In this document: piece after piece, positions 25,783 through 34,796 of the stretch
How positions within the stretch are numbered: the first letter of the stretch is position 1
Layout of the letters: each line of letters opens with the position of its first letter
From: Tenacibaculum discolor
Lineage (GTDB): Bacteria; Bacteroidota; Bacteroidia; Flavobacteriales; Flavobacteriaceae
Length of the DNA stretch: 64,000 bases
Direction: 5' to 3'
Assembly: GCF_003664185.1 (NCBI RefSeq)
Contig: NZ_RCCS01000006.1
Coordinates: 413,880-477,879, forward strand
Translations under genes and position numbers: made by a program
Notes under the pieces: generated by a model
What the model was told of the DNA's origin: nothing
Databases searched by the model: none
The model's input: only the letters and a program-made list of their open reading frames with translations

Positions 25783-25807
25783 AATGAATTCATTTTATAT
25801 AGCCTTT
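25770..25807. terminator. 38-bp perfect palindrome, bidirectional terminator
   Basis: Two 19-base arms meet at GAATTC without a loop. The palindrome begins in the last five codons of the permease gene, includes its stop, and lies 16 bp from the stop of the convergent rluD-like gene. The arms start with AAAGG and end with CCTTT, so either strand gives a stem followed by a short T run. Confidence 0.7.
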
Positions 25808-25823
25808 TCCTTTGAATAAGTTT

Positions 25824-26861
25824 TTATTCTTCCAATTTAGAATGCTCAGAATACGTACGCCATTTCTCTAAACAAGCGGTAATATCTTCAGGTACTTCAG
25901 AATCAAACTTTAGAAATTCCCCAGTAGTTGGATGCGTAAAGCCTAACGTTTTTGCATGTAAAGCTTGTCTTGGTAATATTTTAAAACAATTATCTACAAA
26001 TTGTTTGTATTTAGTAAATGTAGTTCCCTTTAAAATGGCGTTACCTCCATAACGCTCATCGTTAAAAAGTGTGTGACCAATATGCTTAAAATGAGCTCTA
26101 ATTTGATGCGTTCTACCCGTTTCTAACTTACATTGTACCAATGTTACATACGTAAGTCTTTCTAACACTTTATAATGAGTTACTGCATGCTTACCATGCT
26201 CTCCATCAGGGAAAACATCCATTTGTAAGCGATTTTTAAAGCTACGACCTATATTTCCTTCAATAGTTCCTTCATCCTCTTCTATATTCCCCCAAACTAA
26301 AGCGTAATATAAACGTTCTGTAGTACGATCAAAAAATTGCTTAGATAAATGAGCCATTGCATACTCAGTTTTTGCAACAACCAACAACCCACTAGTATCT
26401 TTATCAATTCGATGTACTAAACCAGGGCGCTCATTAGAATTCTTTGGTAAGTTTTCTATATGGTGAATCAGTCCATTTACTAACGTACCTGAATAATTTC
26501 CATGACCAGGATGTACTACCATACCTGCTGGCTTATTCACCACTATTACTTCATCATCCTCATACACTATATCAATAGGAATATCTTCTGCTACTAATAA
26601 GTTTTCGTGAGGTGGATATGTTAATACCACTCTAACAACATCCTTAGGTTTTACTTTGTAGTTTGGTTTTACAGCAACATCATTTACTAAAACATTTCCT
26701 GCTTTAGCTGCTTGCTGTATTTTATTTCGAGTAGCATTTTCAATAAAATTCATTAAAAACTTATCTACTCGTAATGGTACTTGACCATCTGTTGCTACAA
26801 ACCTATGATGTTCATATAAATCATCATTCTCTATCTCTGGAGTATTATCTTCCTGCATCAA
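25824..26861 (-). CDS. rluD: RluA-family 23S rRNA pseudouridine synthase
   Basis: A 345-residue RNA modification enzyme. An N-terminal S4 RNA-binding domain (about residues 27-90: VPLRVDKFLMNFIENATRNK) precedes the catalytic domain, with the active aspartate in GLVHRIDKDTSGLLVVAK (about 145-163) and later ETGRTHQIRAHFKHIGHTLF. Domain order and motifs are those of RluD, which makes the pseudouridines of helix 69; RluC- or other RluA-type specificity cannot be excluded. The PASTA gene is 13 bp upstream on the same strand. Confidence 0.88.
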   Translation of the reverse strand: MMQEDNTPEIENDDLYEHHRFVATDGQVPLRVDKFLMNFIENATRNKIQQAAKAGNVLVNDVAVKPNYKVKPKDVVRVVLTYPPHENLLVAEDIPIDIVYEDDEVIVVNKPAGMVVHPGHGNYSGTLVNGLIHHIENLPKNSNERPGLVHRIDKDTSGLLVVAKTEYAMAHLSKQFFDRTTERLYYALVWGNIEEDEGTIEGNIGRSFKNRLQMDVFPDGEHGKHAVTHYKVLERLTYVTLVQCKLETGRTHQIRAHFKHIGHTLFNDERYGGNAILKGTTFTKYKQFVDNCFKILPRQALHAKTLGFTHPTTGEFLKFDSEVPEDITACLEKWRTYSEHSKLEE

Positions 26862-26874
26862 TCAGTTATAAAAA

Positions 26875-27456
26875 TTAGTATCCATTACCATCACCTAAAA
26901 TCAAGTCGATGGTTGTTTGTTTTGGTAACTTAGTTCCTGGCTCTATTTTTTGTCCGTTATGTTTTAATCCACGAACCACATCTTTTCCTATATCATGAAC
27001 CCAAGTAACATTCGTTCCAACTTTAAATCCTATTGAGCGTAGATGTGTTGTTGCCTGACGTCTGGTACGCCCATTTAAATTAGGTACTTCTACATCTCTA
27101 TATTTAGATGGATTTAATGTTAAATATATTTTACGCTTTTCTTTTACAAAATCACCTGCTTCCGGATCTTGTTCAATAATTGATTTTTTTGGATATTCAG
27201 GATTATAGCTTGCACTATCAATTACCACAAAATCTAAATTTAATTCACTTAGTTTTTGCTCAACATCAGCTAACGACATTTTATGCAAGTCAGGTACTTG
27301 TATTTTTTGATTGTGGTTTGTTGTAACTCCTAACCACCATTGTAATACAAATACAAAAACTAGTATTGAAACAACTGCTATAATTATGTTTTTTAAAAAA
27401 GATTTACTTTTTATAAATTGAAATAAACCTCCAGTTTTTTCTGTAAAATTACTCAT
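26875..27456 (-). CDS. Membrane-anchored PASTA-domain protein
   Basis: A 193-residue protein with a short cytoplasmic start, a transmembrane helix (about residues 24-44) and two extracytoplasmic PASTA domains: IQVPDLHKMSLADVEQKLSE through VDFKEKRKIYL-like positions, and VEVPNLNGRTRRQATTHLRS to the C-terminus. PASTA domains bind peptidoglycan fragments in kinases and penicillin-binding proteins; here there is no enzyme domain. It is conserved with rluD-like and ddl in flavobacteria by my recollection. Translationally close to the downstream rluD-like gene (13 bp). Confidence 0.88.
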   Translation of the reverse strand: MSNFTEKTGGLFQFIKSKSFLKNIIIAVVSILVFVFVLQWWLGVTTNHNQKIQVPDLHKMSLADVEQKLSELNLDFVVIDSASYNPEYPKKSIIEQDPEAGDFVKEKRKIYLTLNPSKYRDVEVPNLNGRTRRQATTHLRSIGFKVGTNVTWVHDIGKDVVRGLKHNGQKIEPGTKLPKQTTIDLILGDGNGY

Positions 27457-27539
27457 ATCATTTTTTTGTAAGATCGCACAAATTTACAGTAAAAATATTA
27501 CTATTTTAAATTCGACAAGTCTTAAACGAGTTTTTTTGG

Positions 27540-27547
27540 TAAGTTTG
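27540..27547 (+). promoter_or_regulatory. -7 box before ddl-coaD
   Basis: TAAGTTTG matches TAnnTTTG. The -33 region has no clear TTTG. The ddl start (GTG 27611) is 64 bp downstream, in a region between divergent genes. Confidence 0.4.
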
Positions 27548-27610
27548 TATAATCCAACGATTGGATTTTAGACAAACAATGATAAAAACAGTAATTGAAA
27601 TACATTTGAA

Positions 27611-28594
27611 GTGAAAAAAAACATCGCTATTATTATGGGAGGTTATTCCTCAGAAGTAGGAATTTCTCTAAAAAGTGGTAATGTAGTTTACAAACATATT
27701 GATAAAGAAAAGTATAACGCTTTTAAAGTTCATATTTTAGAAAATAAATGGGTATATGTTGATGATAATGATGTAGAATATCCAATAAATAGAGAAAATT
27801 TTTCAGTTGAAGTTAAAGAGCAAAAAATCACATTCGATTGTGTTTTTAATGCTATTCACGGTACACCGGGTGAAAACGGAATTATCTTAGCCTATTTTGA
27901 TCTTATTAGCATAAAACACACCTCTGCCCCATTCTATCAAATGGCCTTAACCTTTAATAAACGTGATACCTTAAGCGTGGTAAAGCAATACGGAATAGCA
28001 ACTGCTATTTCTATATACCTAAACAAGGGTGATGAAATAGATTGTGATGCTTTCATAAAAAAAGTGGGACTTCCTTGCTTTGTAAAACCAAATGGTGCGG
28101 GTTCTAGTTTTGGTATATCGAAAGTATATACTAAAGAAGAGTTAATTCCTGCTATAGAAAAAGCATATGAAGAAGATACTGAAATATTAATTGAAAGCTT
28201 TTTAGACGGAACTGAGGTTTCTGTTGGAGTAATTCAATATAAAGGAGTAACAAAAGTACTACCAATAACAGAAATTGTTTCAGAAAATGATTTTTTCGAT
28301 TATAAAGCTAAATATGAAGGAGAGTCACAAGAAATTACTCCTGCACGTTTAACTGATTCTCAAAGAAAAAGAGTGAAAGAAGTAGCTAAACGTGTATATG
28401 AAATTTTAAACATGCGTGGTTTTTCTCGTTCTGAATATATTTTGGTTAACGATGAGCCACATTTTATAGAAATGAATACTGTTCCTGGGTTAACTGAGGC
28501 AAGTATTTTACCACAGCAAGCCAATCATGCGGGTATTTCTTTAACGGAATTATTCGGAAATGCTATTGAAATGGCTTTAAATGACAAAATATAA
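27611..28594 (+). CDS. ddl: D-alanine--D-alanine ligase
   Basis: A 327-residue ATP-grasp enzyme that joins two D-alanines for peptidoglycan. The start is GTG. N-terminal IMGGYSSEVGISLKSGNVV and IHGTPGENG are the Ddl substrate loops; PCFVKPNGAGSSFGISKV is the ATP-grasp glycine loop; EILIESFLDGTEVSVGVI and FIEMNTVPGLTEASILPQQA hold the Mg-binding Glu and Asn and the second D-Ala site. It overlaps coaD by one base and lies beside a peptidoglycan-binding PASTA protein. Confidence 0.96.
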   Translation: MKKNIAIIMGGYSSEVGISLKSGNVVYKHIDKEKYNAFKVHILENKWVYVDDNDVEYPINRENFSVEVKEQKITFDCVFNAIHGTPGENGIILAYFDLISIKHTSAPFYQMALTFNKRDTLSVVKQYGIATAISIYLNKGDEIDCDAFIKKVGLPCFVKPNGAGSSFGISKVYTKEELIPAIEKAYEEDTEILIESFLDGTEVSVGVIQYKGVTKVLPITEIVSENDFFDYKAKYEGESQEITPARLTDSQRKRVKEVAKRVYEILNMRGFSRSEYILVNDEPHFIEMNTVPGLTEASILPQQANHAGISLTELFGNAIEMALNDKI

Positions 28595-29046
28595 TGAAAA
28601 GAGCAATTTTTCCTGGATCTTTTGATCCAATAACTTTAGGACACTTAGATATTATTGAACGTGGTGTTACCCTTTTTGATGAGTTAATCATCGCAATTGG
28701 TGTAAATGCAGATAAAAAATACATGTTTTCATTAGAAGAACGCCAACGTTTTATAGAAGAGACTTTTAAACACGAGCCAAAAATAAAAGTGCTTACCTAT
28801 AGTGGGCTTACCGTGAACTTTTGTAAAGAGCAAGATGCTCAATTTATTTTAAGAGGTTTACGTAATCCTGCCGATTTTGAGTTTGAAAAAGCTATTGCAC
28901 ATACTAATAGAAAACTTTCTGAAATAGAGACTGTATTTTTACTAACCTCCTCGGGTAAAAGTTATATTTCTTCATCAATTGTAAGAGATGTAATCAGAAA
29001 TAATGGTGACTATACAGGATTAGTACCTGACGCAGTTAGAATTTAA
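28594..29046 (+). CDS. coaD: Phosphopantetheine adenylyltransferase
   Basis: A 150-residue nucleotidyltransferase that makes dephospho-CoA from phosphopantetheine and ATP. The N-terminal AIFPGSFDPITLGHLDIIER includes the nucleotide-binding T/H-x-G-H motif; ILRGLRNPADFEFEKAIAHT and LLTSSGKSYISSSIVRDVIR (the ISSS motif) complete the CoaD pattern. Start and the ddl stop share one base (TAATG), so translation is coupled. Confidence 0.97.
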   Translation: MKRAIFPGSFDPITLGHLDIIERGVTLFDELIIAIGVNADKKYMFSLEERQRFIEETFKHEPKIKVLTYSGLTVNFCKEQDAQFILRGLRNPADFEFEKAIAHTNRKLSEIETVFLLTSSGKSYISSSIVRDVIRNNGDYTGLVPDAVRI

Positions 29047-29064
29047 ACTTTTAAATACGTTACT

Positions 29065-30813
29065 TTGAAAAAACTATTTGTACTACTCCTAATAATTACT
29101 GTTGCTTGTAAACCAGAATCAACAAAAAAGAATAACGATTTCACTACACTGTTTGAAACATCTAACGGAACAGAAACTCCTAAGTATCAAGAAGTAATTT
29201 CTTTTTATGAACGTTTAGCTGAAATATACCCTGAAATTTCTTTGTTTGAAATAGGTACTACAGATATTGAAAAACCTTTACATTTAGTTGTTTTCAATGC
29301 CGATGGAAAAACCAATATTAAAGCACTCAAGAACTCTTCAAAAAATAGAGTTTTAATTAATAATGGTATTCACCCTGGAGAATCTGACGGGGTTGATGCA
29401 TCAATGTTACTATTAAGAAACATTGTTCAAAATGATTCTTTAAAAAACAAATACAAAAACTCTTTAATCTGTGTTGTTCCTGTCTACAATATAGGTGGTG
29501 CGCTAAACAGAAATTCACACACAAGAGCCAACCAAAATGGCCCAAAAGAATATGGTTTTAGAGGAAATGCTCGTAATTACGATTTGAATCGTGACTTTAT
29601 TAAACAGGATACCAAAAACGCCGCCACTTTTGCTGAGATTTTTCACACTATAAATCCCGATGTTTTTATTGACAATCATGTAAGTAATGGGGCAGATTAT
29701 CAATATGCTATTACACATTTATTCACACAGCATAATAAATTGGGAGGAAAACTTGGTGAATTTATTGAAACTAAAATGCGTCCTGAAATAGAACAGTCTT
29801 TGGCTGAGAAAGACATTATTATTACTCCTTATGTAAATGTTTGGGGAACAACTCCAGAAAGTGGTTGGTCACAGTTTTTCGATTCACCTAGGTATTCTAC
29901 TGGTTACACTACCCTATTCAACACGTTAGGATTAATGGTTGAAACTCATATGTTAAAACCATATAAAATTAGAGTAGAACAAACCTATGAGCTATTATTT
30001 TCTACTTTAGATTTTTCTGAAGAAAACAGCAGCAAAATAAAAGGTTTACGAAAAAATGCTGTTGATGAAGTTATCAATAATAAAACATATCCTGTAGTTT
30101 TCAGTGTTGACACTAACGATCCATCAATATTAAATTTTAAAGGTTATGAAGGTTCACTTATAGACAGCAAAATAACTAATGGAAAGCGTTTGTTTTATGA
30201 TAGAACAAAACCTTATAATAAAAAGGTCTCCTATTATAACAACTTTATTTCTACCAAAGAAATTACAATTCCAAAAGCATATATTTTACAAAAAGGCTGG
30301 CATAATGTTGTAGATCGATTACAAAATAATAAAATTGATTTTACTCGTTTTCAAAAAGATACCACATTAATTGTCGAAGTTCAACACATTAAAGAATTTG
30401 AAACTCGAAAAATGGCATACGAAGGTCATTATTTACATTATAATACTGAAGTTGAAAGAACAGGAAATCAACAAATTAAATTTTCTAAAGGAGATATTTA
30501 TATTCCAACAAATCAACCAGGAATACGTTATATTTTAGAAACCTTAGAGGCAGAAGCTCCTGATTCTTTTTTTAACTGGAACTTCTTTGATACTATATTA
30601 CAACAAAAAGAAGGATATTCTTCTTACGTTTTTGAAGATATTGCTGAAGACTTTTTAAACAATAACCCTATAATAAAACAAGAGTTTTTAGAGAAGTTAA
30701 AATCTGAGGATGATTTTGCTAAAAATCCACAAGCACAGTTGTATTGGGTTTACAAAAAAACTCCACATTACGAAAAAGCACACAAAAAACTACCTATTTA
30801 TAAGTTATATTAA
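29065..30813 (+). CDS. M14 family zinc carboxypeptidase lipoprotein
   Basis: A 582-residue lipoprotein (MKKLFVLLLIITVAC). The carboxypeptidase zinc site is visible: His103 and Glu106 in GIHPGESDG, and His205 in FIDNHVSNG; NARNYDLNRDF gives the substrate-binding Arg/Asn region. The catalytic Glu is likely in LMVETHMLKP. The last 250 residues form an additional beta-rich domain of unknown role. It would trim peptides outside the cell membrane. It lies 18 bp after coaD and may be cotranscribed. Confidence 0.88.
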   Translation: MKKLFVLLLIITVACKPESTKKNNDFTTLFETSNGTETPKYQEVISFYERLAEIYPEISLFEIGTTDIEKPLHLVVFNADGKTNIKALKNSSKNRVLINNGIHPGESDGVDASMLLLRNIVQNDSLKNKYKNSLICVVPVYNIGGALNRNSHTRANQNGPKEYGFRGNARNYDLNRDFIKQDTKNAATFAEIFHTINPDVFIDNHVSNGADYQYAITHLFTQHNKLGGKLGEFIETKMRPEIEQSLAEKDIIITPYVNVWGTTPESGWSQFFDSPRYSTGYTTLFNTLGLMVETHMLKPYKIRVEQTYELLFSTLDFSEENSSKIKGLRKNAVDEVINNKTYPVVFSVDTNDPSILNFKGYEGSLIDSKITNGKRLFYDRTKPYNKKVSYYNNFISTKEITIPKAYILQKGWHNVVDRLQNNKIDFTRFQKDTTLIVEVQHIKEFETRKMAYEGHYLHYNTEVERTGNQQIKFSKGDIYIPTNQPGIRYILETLEAEAPDSFFNWNFFDTILQQKEGYSSYVFEDIAEDFLNNNPIIKQEFLEKLKSEDDFAKNPQAQLYWVYKKTPHYEKAHKKLPIYKLY

Positions 30814-30843
30814 TAATTTTTTAACCTCTTAATTACATTTTCA

Positions 30844-30851
30844 TACATTTG
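30844..30851 (+). promoter_or_regulatory. -7 box of the sigma factor operon
   Basis: TACATTTG matches TAnnTTTG; 19 bp upstream the bases are TTAA, a partial match to TTTG. The sigma factor ATG is 24 bp downstream. Confidence 0.45.
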
Positions 30852-30875
30852 CTGTTGATTAAGAATTTAATCTAA

Positions 30876-31394
30876 ATGAATAAAGAACCCTTAAAGTCTG
30901 TTTGTGAGCAGAATAATTTTAAAGAAATTTTTAATCAGCACTCACAAACATTAAGAAATTATATATATTATAAGTGCGGTGATACTCAGCAAGCTGAAGA
31001 CATCGTACAGGAAGCGTATATAAAATTATGGAATAATTGCTCTAAAGTTTATTTTGAAAAAGCTAAATCTTACCTGTATACAGTAGCTAATAATCATTTT
31101 TTAAATGATGTAGCTCACAAAAAGGTTGTATTAGAGCATCAAAAACAAAGTATTTCTTCTGGTAAGACTAATGAAACACCTCAATTTCTTTTAGAAGAAG
31201 AAGAGTTTCATACAAAATTAAAAAAAGCCATTGCCGACTTACCAGAAAAGCAAAGAGAAGTTTTTTTACTTAGTCGAATAGACAAAAAAAAGTATAGTGA
31301 AATTGCTGATATAGTTGGAGTTTCTGTGAAAGCAGTAGAAAAAAGAATGAGCAAAGCTCTGCTTACTTTAAAAGAGCAAATAGGTAAAGTGTAA
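30876..31394 (+). CDS. ECF-type RNA polymerase sigma factor
   Basis: A 172-residue sigma-70 family protein. Region 2 is FKEIFNQHSQTLRNYIYYKC with QAEDIVQEAYIKLWNN; region 4 is IADLPEKQREVFLLSRIDKK with YSEIADIVGVSVKAVEKRMS. It is the first gene of a sigma/FecR/receptor cell-surface signalling unit: the receptor senses its ligand, the FecR protein passes the signal, and the sigma factor transcribes the unit. The FecR gene starts 73 bp downstream. Confidence 0.92.
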   Translation: MNKEPLKSVCEQNNFKEIFNQHSQTLRNYIYYKCGDTQQAEDIVQEAYIKLWNNCSKVYFEKAKSYLYTVANNHFLNDVAHKKVVLEHQKQSISSGKTNETPQFLLEEEEFHTKLKKAIADLPEKQREVFLLSRIDKKKYSEIADIVGVSVKAVEKRMSKALLTLKEQIGKV

Positions 31395-31467
31395 TAAAAA
31401 ACAATATTTGTAGTAGGGTAATTAGTCTTTTACTTGTTTTTAATACAAATAGCACGAATAATAGGAA

Positions 31468-32388
31468 ATGAAAATAAATTATAAAGATGAAACTTTTTTA
31501 GCGAGATGGATAGCCAATGAGCTATCGGCTGAAGAATTGAAAGAGTTTCAACAAACCGAAGTTTATCATCAATTTAAAGCTATTGATGATGCTTCACAAT
31601 TATTAAAAGCTCCTACCTATAATAAAGAAGATGCTTTTAATAAAATTCAAACAAACTTAGAGCCAACAAAAACTAACAAAAAAGTAGTAAAGTTAATCCC
31701 TACTTGGATGTATGGTGCAGTTGCATCTATAGCTTTGTTAATTAGTTTTTTATACTTTAATAATAATACAACTAATTTTTCTACAAGTTATGGAGAACAA
31801 CTAACAATTACTTTACCTGACAACTCTAAAGCTCATTTATCACCTAAATCTGAAATAACATACAAAAAACAAAATTGGGAAGATAAAAGAGAGTTATCTT
31901 TAAAAGGAAAGGCTTATTTCGAAGTAGAAAAAGGAAAATCTTTTACTGTAAAATCTAATGAAGGTAATGTTACAGTGTTAGGAACTAAGTTTACTGTAAA
32001 CACTTCAGAAAATTATTTTGAAGTTAAATGTTATGAAGGTAAAGTAAAAGTTACTTCAAAAAATAAAGAAGAAGTAATTTTAACTAAAGGAAAAGCCTTC
32101 AGAAACTATAGTAACTCTAGTGAAAAATGGGAGTTTGTAGATACTACTCCTTCTTGGGTAGAAGGTGAAAGTTCTTTTAACAACACTCCTTTACATCAAG
32201 TTATAAAAGCTTTAGAAAATCAATTTAAATTAAAATTTGACGCTTCAAGAATAGATACCTCTCAACGCTTTACAGGTACTTTTACACATGAAGATGTTAA
32301 TATAGCATTGCAAACTGTTTTTGCTCCTATGAAAATTTCTTATAAATTAGCAGAAAATAGTTCAGTTATATTGACATATAGTAAATGA
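31468..32388 (+). CDS. FecR family anti-sigma factor
   Basis: A 306-residue inner-membrane protein. The N-terminal cytoplasmic part (about 1-70) would hold the sigma factor; a transmembrane helix spans about residues 75-93 (WMYGAVASIALLISFLYF). The periplasmic part is the FecR domain: EQLTITLPDNSKAHLSPKSE, LSLKGKAYFEVEKGKSFTVK, VTVLGTKFTVNT. Then FNNTPLHQVIKALENQFKLK fits the DUF4974 domain that contacts the receptor. Its stop overlaps the receptor start by four bases. Confidence 0.93.
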   Translation: MKINYKDETFLARWIANELSAEELKEFQQTEVYHQFKAIDDASQLLKAPTYNKEDAFNKIQTNLEPTKTNKKVVKLIPTWMYGAVASIALLISFLYFNNNTTNFSTSYGEQLTITLPDNSKAHLSPKSEITYKKQNWEDKRELSLKGKAYFEVEKGKSFTVKSNEGNVTVLGTKFTVNTSENYFEVKCYEGKVKVTSKNKEEVILTKGKAFRNYSNSSEKWEFVDTTPSWVEGESSFNNTPLHQVIKALENQFKLKFDASRIDTSQRFTGTFTHEDVNIALQTVFAPMKISYKLAENSSVILTYSK

Positions 32389-34757
32389 AGATAAAATTAA
32401 GTGTACTTTTTATATGCTTAGCGATGTCTATTTTTTCTCAAGAAAAGGTAGACATTTCTTTTATTGATACACCTTTGTTGGATGTATTAAAAGAAACTGA
32501 AACCAATTTTGGTGTAAAGTTTTCTTTTAATACAGAGATAATTCGTGGAAAAAACTTTTCTTTTAAAAAGAAAAAATGTGAGCTGGTATACCTTATAGGT
32601 GAAATTGAACGTCAAACTCCTTTAATTTTTAACCAAATTAATGAGCGTTATTACTACATAACCAAAAACTCTAATTTTAAACTTAACGAATATAACCTTT
32701 TAAAAGAAATTCTTGTAACAAACTATATTACCTCTGGTATTAATAAAAAGAAAAACGGAGCTATATCCATACTCCCTAAACAATTAGGTGTTTTACCTGG
32801 TTTAACAGAACCAGATGTATTAGAAAGTTTAAAAATTATCCCTGGTGTTCAAAGTCCAAACGAAACAGCAGCAGGTATTTATATAAGAGGCGGTACGCCA
32901 CACCAAAACTTAGTTTTATGGGATGGTATAAAAATGTATTATTCTGGGCATTTTTTTGGAATGATCTCTGCTTTTAACCCTTATACTACCAAAGAAGTTA
33001 CCTTATCTAAAAGTGGTACAGGAGCAAGATATGGAAATAGGGTTTCTGGTGTAATAGATATCAAAACAACAGAAAAAATACCAAATAAAATTACGGGAAA
33101 TTTTGGTTTGAACATGACTCATGCTGATGCACTTATAACTATTCCGTTTTCAGAAAAAACAGCGCTTTCTTTTTCTGCTAGGAGATCTTTTTCTGATATT
33201 TTAAAAACATTCACTTTTGATAAATTATCTATGCGTGTTTTTCAAACATTTGACGATAATCAAGAGAATCAAATTCTAGATAAAAATATTAAGTTTGATA
33301 GAAATAATAAGTTTAAATTTTTAGACTACACTACAAAGTTTATATATAAACCTAATGAAGAGGAGTCTTTAAGCATAAGTTTCTTACATACAAAAAATCA
33401 AATGTTTAATGATTTTACCATTCCAATTTACCAAGACAAATACAATGATAAATTAGATATCGATAATACTGGTATAAGTGTTAATTGGAAGAAACAATCA
33501 TCTAAAAAAAAGACTCATAGTATAAAAAGTTATTTTTCTAGTTTTCACTTAGATTATGTAGGTAATTACAACTATATAGATGATTATCTTATTTTATTAT
33601 CTACTAAAAATAATTCCTTAACTGATTTTGGTATTTCATATAATATGAACTATTCTTTTAATGATAGAACTGATTTGTTTTGGGGTTATGACTTTACATC
33701 AACAAAAGCGGCTTATGAATTAAAATATTTAGCTGACGTAGAAGGTGAAAACCGATATTCATCAGAACAAAAAGATAAAGGAACAAACAACACTCATTCT
33801 ATTTTTGCTGAGTATTTATATGATAACGATGATTGGAATCTAAACTCTGGAGTCAGATTTAATTATTTTTCTAAAATTGACAAACTTGTTTTAGAGCCTA
33901 GATTGTATTTTGAAAAAAAAATTGCTTCAAATTTAAGTGTTAAGGCTTCTTTTGAACAAAAGCATCAAACTTTAAGTCAAATTATAGAGTTTCAAACCTC
34001 TAGCTTAGGATTCGATTTAGAGAACCAAATATGGGCTCAGGTTAATAACGATGACATTCCTCTTCAAAAAAGTTTACAGATTTCAACTGGACTCCTTTTT
34101 AACAAAGACAATTGGAAAATAGATATAGAACCTTATTATAAAAAAGTTAGCGGTATGACATCGCAAACAAGTGGTTATAACGATCAAACTGATGACTTTT
34201 CTAATGGTAAAGGGAAAGTATACGGTATTGATTTACTAATTAATAAAAAATTTAATAATTACAGAACCTGGGTTAACTATTCATACACTAAAAATAGATT
34301 TAAGTTCCTAGACTTAGAGAATAAATTTTTCCCAGCAAATCATGATATTACTAACTATTTTTCATGGTCTCATGCCTATAAATTAAATAATTACGAATTT
34401 TCTCTTGGATGGATCTACAGAACTGGTAATCCTTATACTGCTGTTAAAGAATTTTATACAGATGATGATGGTGCTCCTTATATTAACTTAGACTCAGATA
34501 ACATTAATGCACTTAGACTTCCTAATTATAGTCGAATAGACGCCTCTATGACGTATTCATTTAATTTTTCTGAAAGATGGAAAGGTAAATTCGGCTTCTC
34601 TTTACTTAATATCTTTAATAATAAAAATATTTTAAGTAGAACTTATAACGCTATTCCTATTAGAAACTCAGATAATGAAATTGAATACAAATTAAAAGAA
34701 GTAAACAAAATGTCTTTGGGTGTTACTCCTAATCTGGTTTTTAGAGTTCGTTTTTAA
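32385..34757 (+). CDS. TonB-dependent receptor with STN signalling domain
   Basis: A 790-residue outer-membrane receptor. After the signal peptide (ending at FSQEK), residues about 20-105 form an STN domain (VDISFIDTPLLDVLKETETN); the plug follows (LPGLTEPDVLESLKIIPGVQ, AAGIYIRGGTPHQNLVLWDG), then a beta barrel that ends in an aromatic strand (VFRVRF). The STN domain reaches the FecR protein and allows ligand-dependent signalling. No carboxypeptidase-regulatory domain and no SusD partner follow, so it may take up something other than glycans, such as a siderophore or a protein-bound cofactor. Confidence 0.92.
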   Translation: MKIKLSVLFICLAMSIFSQEKVDISFIDTPLLDVLKETETNFGVKFSFNTEIIRGKNFSFKKKKCELVYLIGEIERQTPLIFNQINERYYYITKNSNFKLNEYNLLKEILVTNYITSGINKKKNGAISILPKQLGVLPGLTEPDVLESLKIIPGVQSPNETAAGIYIRGGTPHQNLVLWDGIKMYYSGHFFGMISAFNPYTTKEVTLSKSGTGARYGNRVSGVIDIKTTEKIPNKITGNFGLNMTHADALITIPFSEKTALSFSARRSFSDILKTFTFDKLSMRVFQTFDDNQENQILDKNIKFDRNNKFKFLDYTTKFIYKPNEEESLSISFLHTKNQMFNDFTIPIYQDKYNDKLDIDNTGISVNWKKQSSKKKTHSIKSYFSSFHLDYVGNYNYIDDYLILLSTKNNSLTDFGISYNMNYSFNDRTDLFWGYDFTSTKAAYELKYLADVEGENRYSSEQKDKGTNNTHSIFAEYLYDNDDWNLNSGVRFNYFSKIDKLVLEPRLYFEKKIASNLSVKASFEQKHQTLSQIIEFQTSSLGFDLENQIWAQVNNDDIPLQKSLQISTGLLFNKDNWKIDIEPYYKKVSGMTSQTSGYNDQTDDFSNGKGKVYGIDLLINKKFNNYRTWVNYSYTKNRFKFLDLENKFFPANHDITNYFSWSHAYKLNNYEFSLGWIYRTGNPYTAVKEFYTDDDGAPYINLDSDNINALRLPNYSRIDASMTYSFNFSERWKGKFGFSLLNIFNNKNILSRTYNAIPIRNSDNEIEYKLKEVNKMSLGVTPNLVFRVRF

Positions 34758-34762
34758 CTAAA

Positions 34763-34792
34763 AAAGACTTTACAAAATGTAAAGCCTTTTTA
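34763..34792. terminator. Bidirectional terminator
   Basis: CTTTACA, three A, TGTAAAG (34768-34784) flanked by A and T runs, placed between the convergent receptor and GlmU-like genes. Confidence 0.65.
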
Positions 34793-34796
34793 TGAT

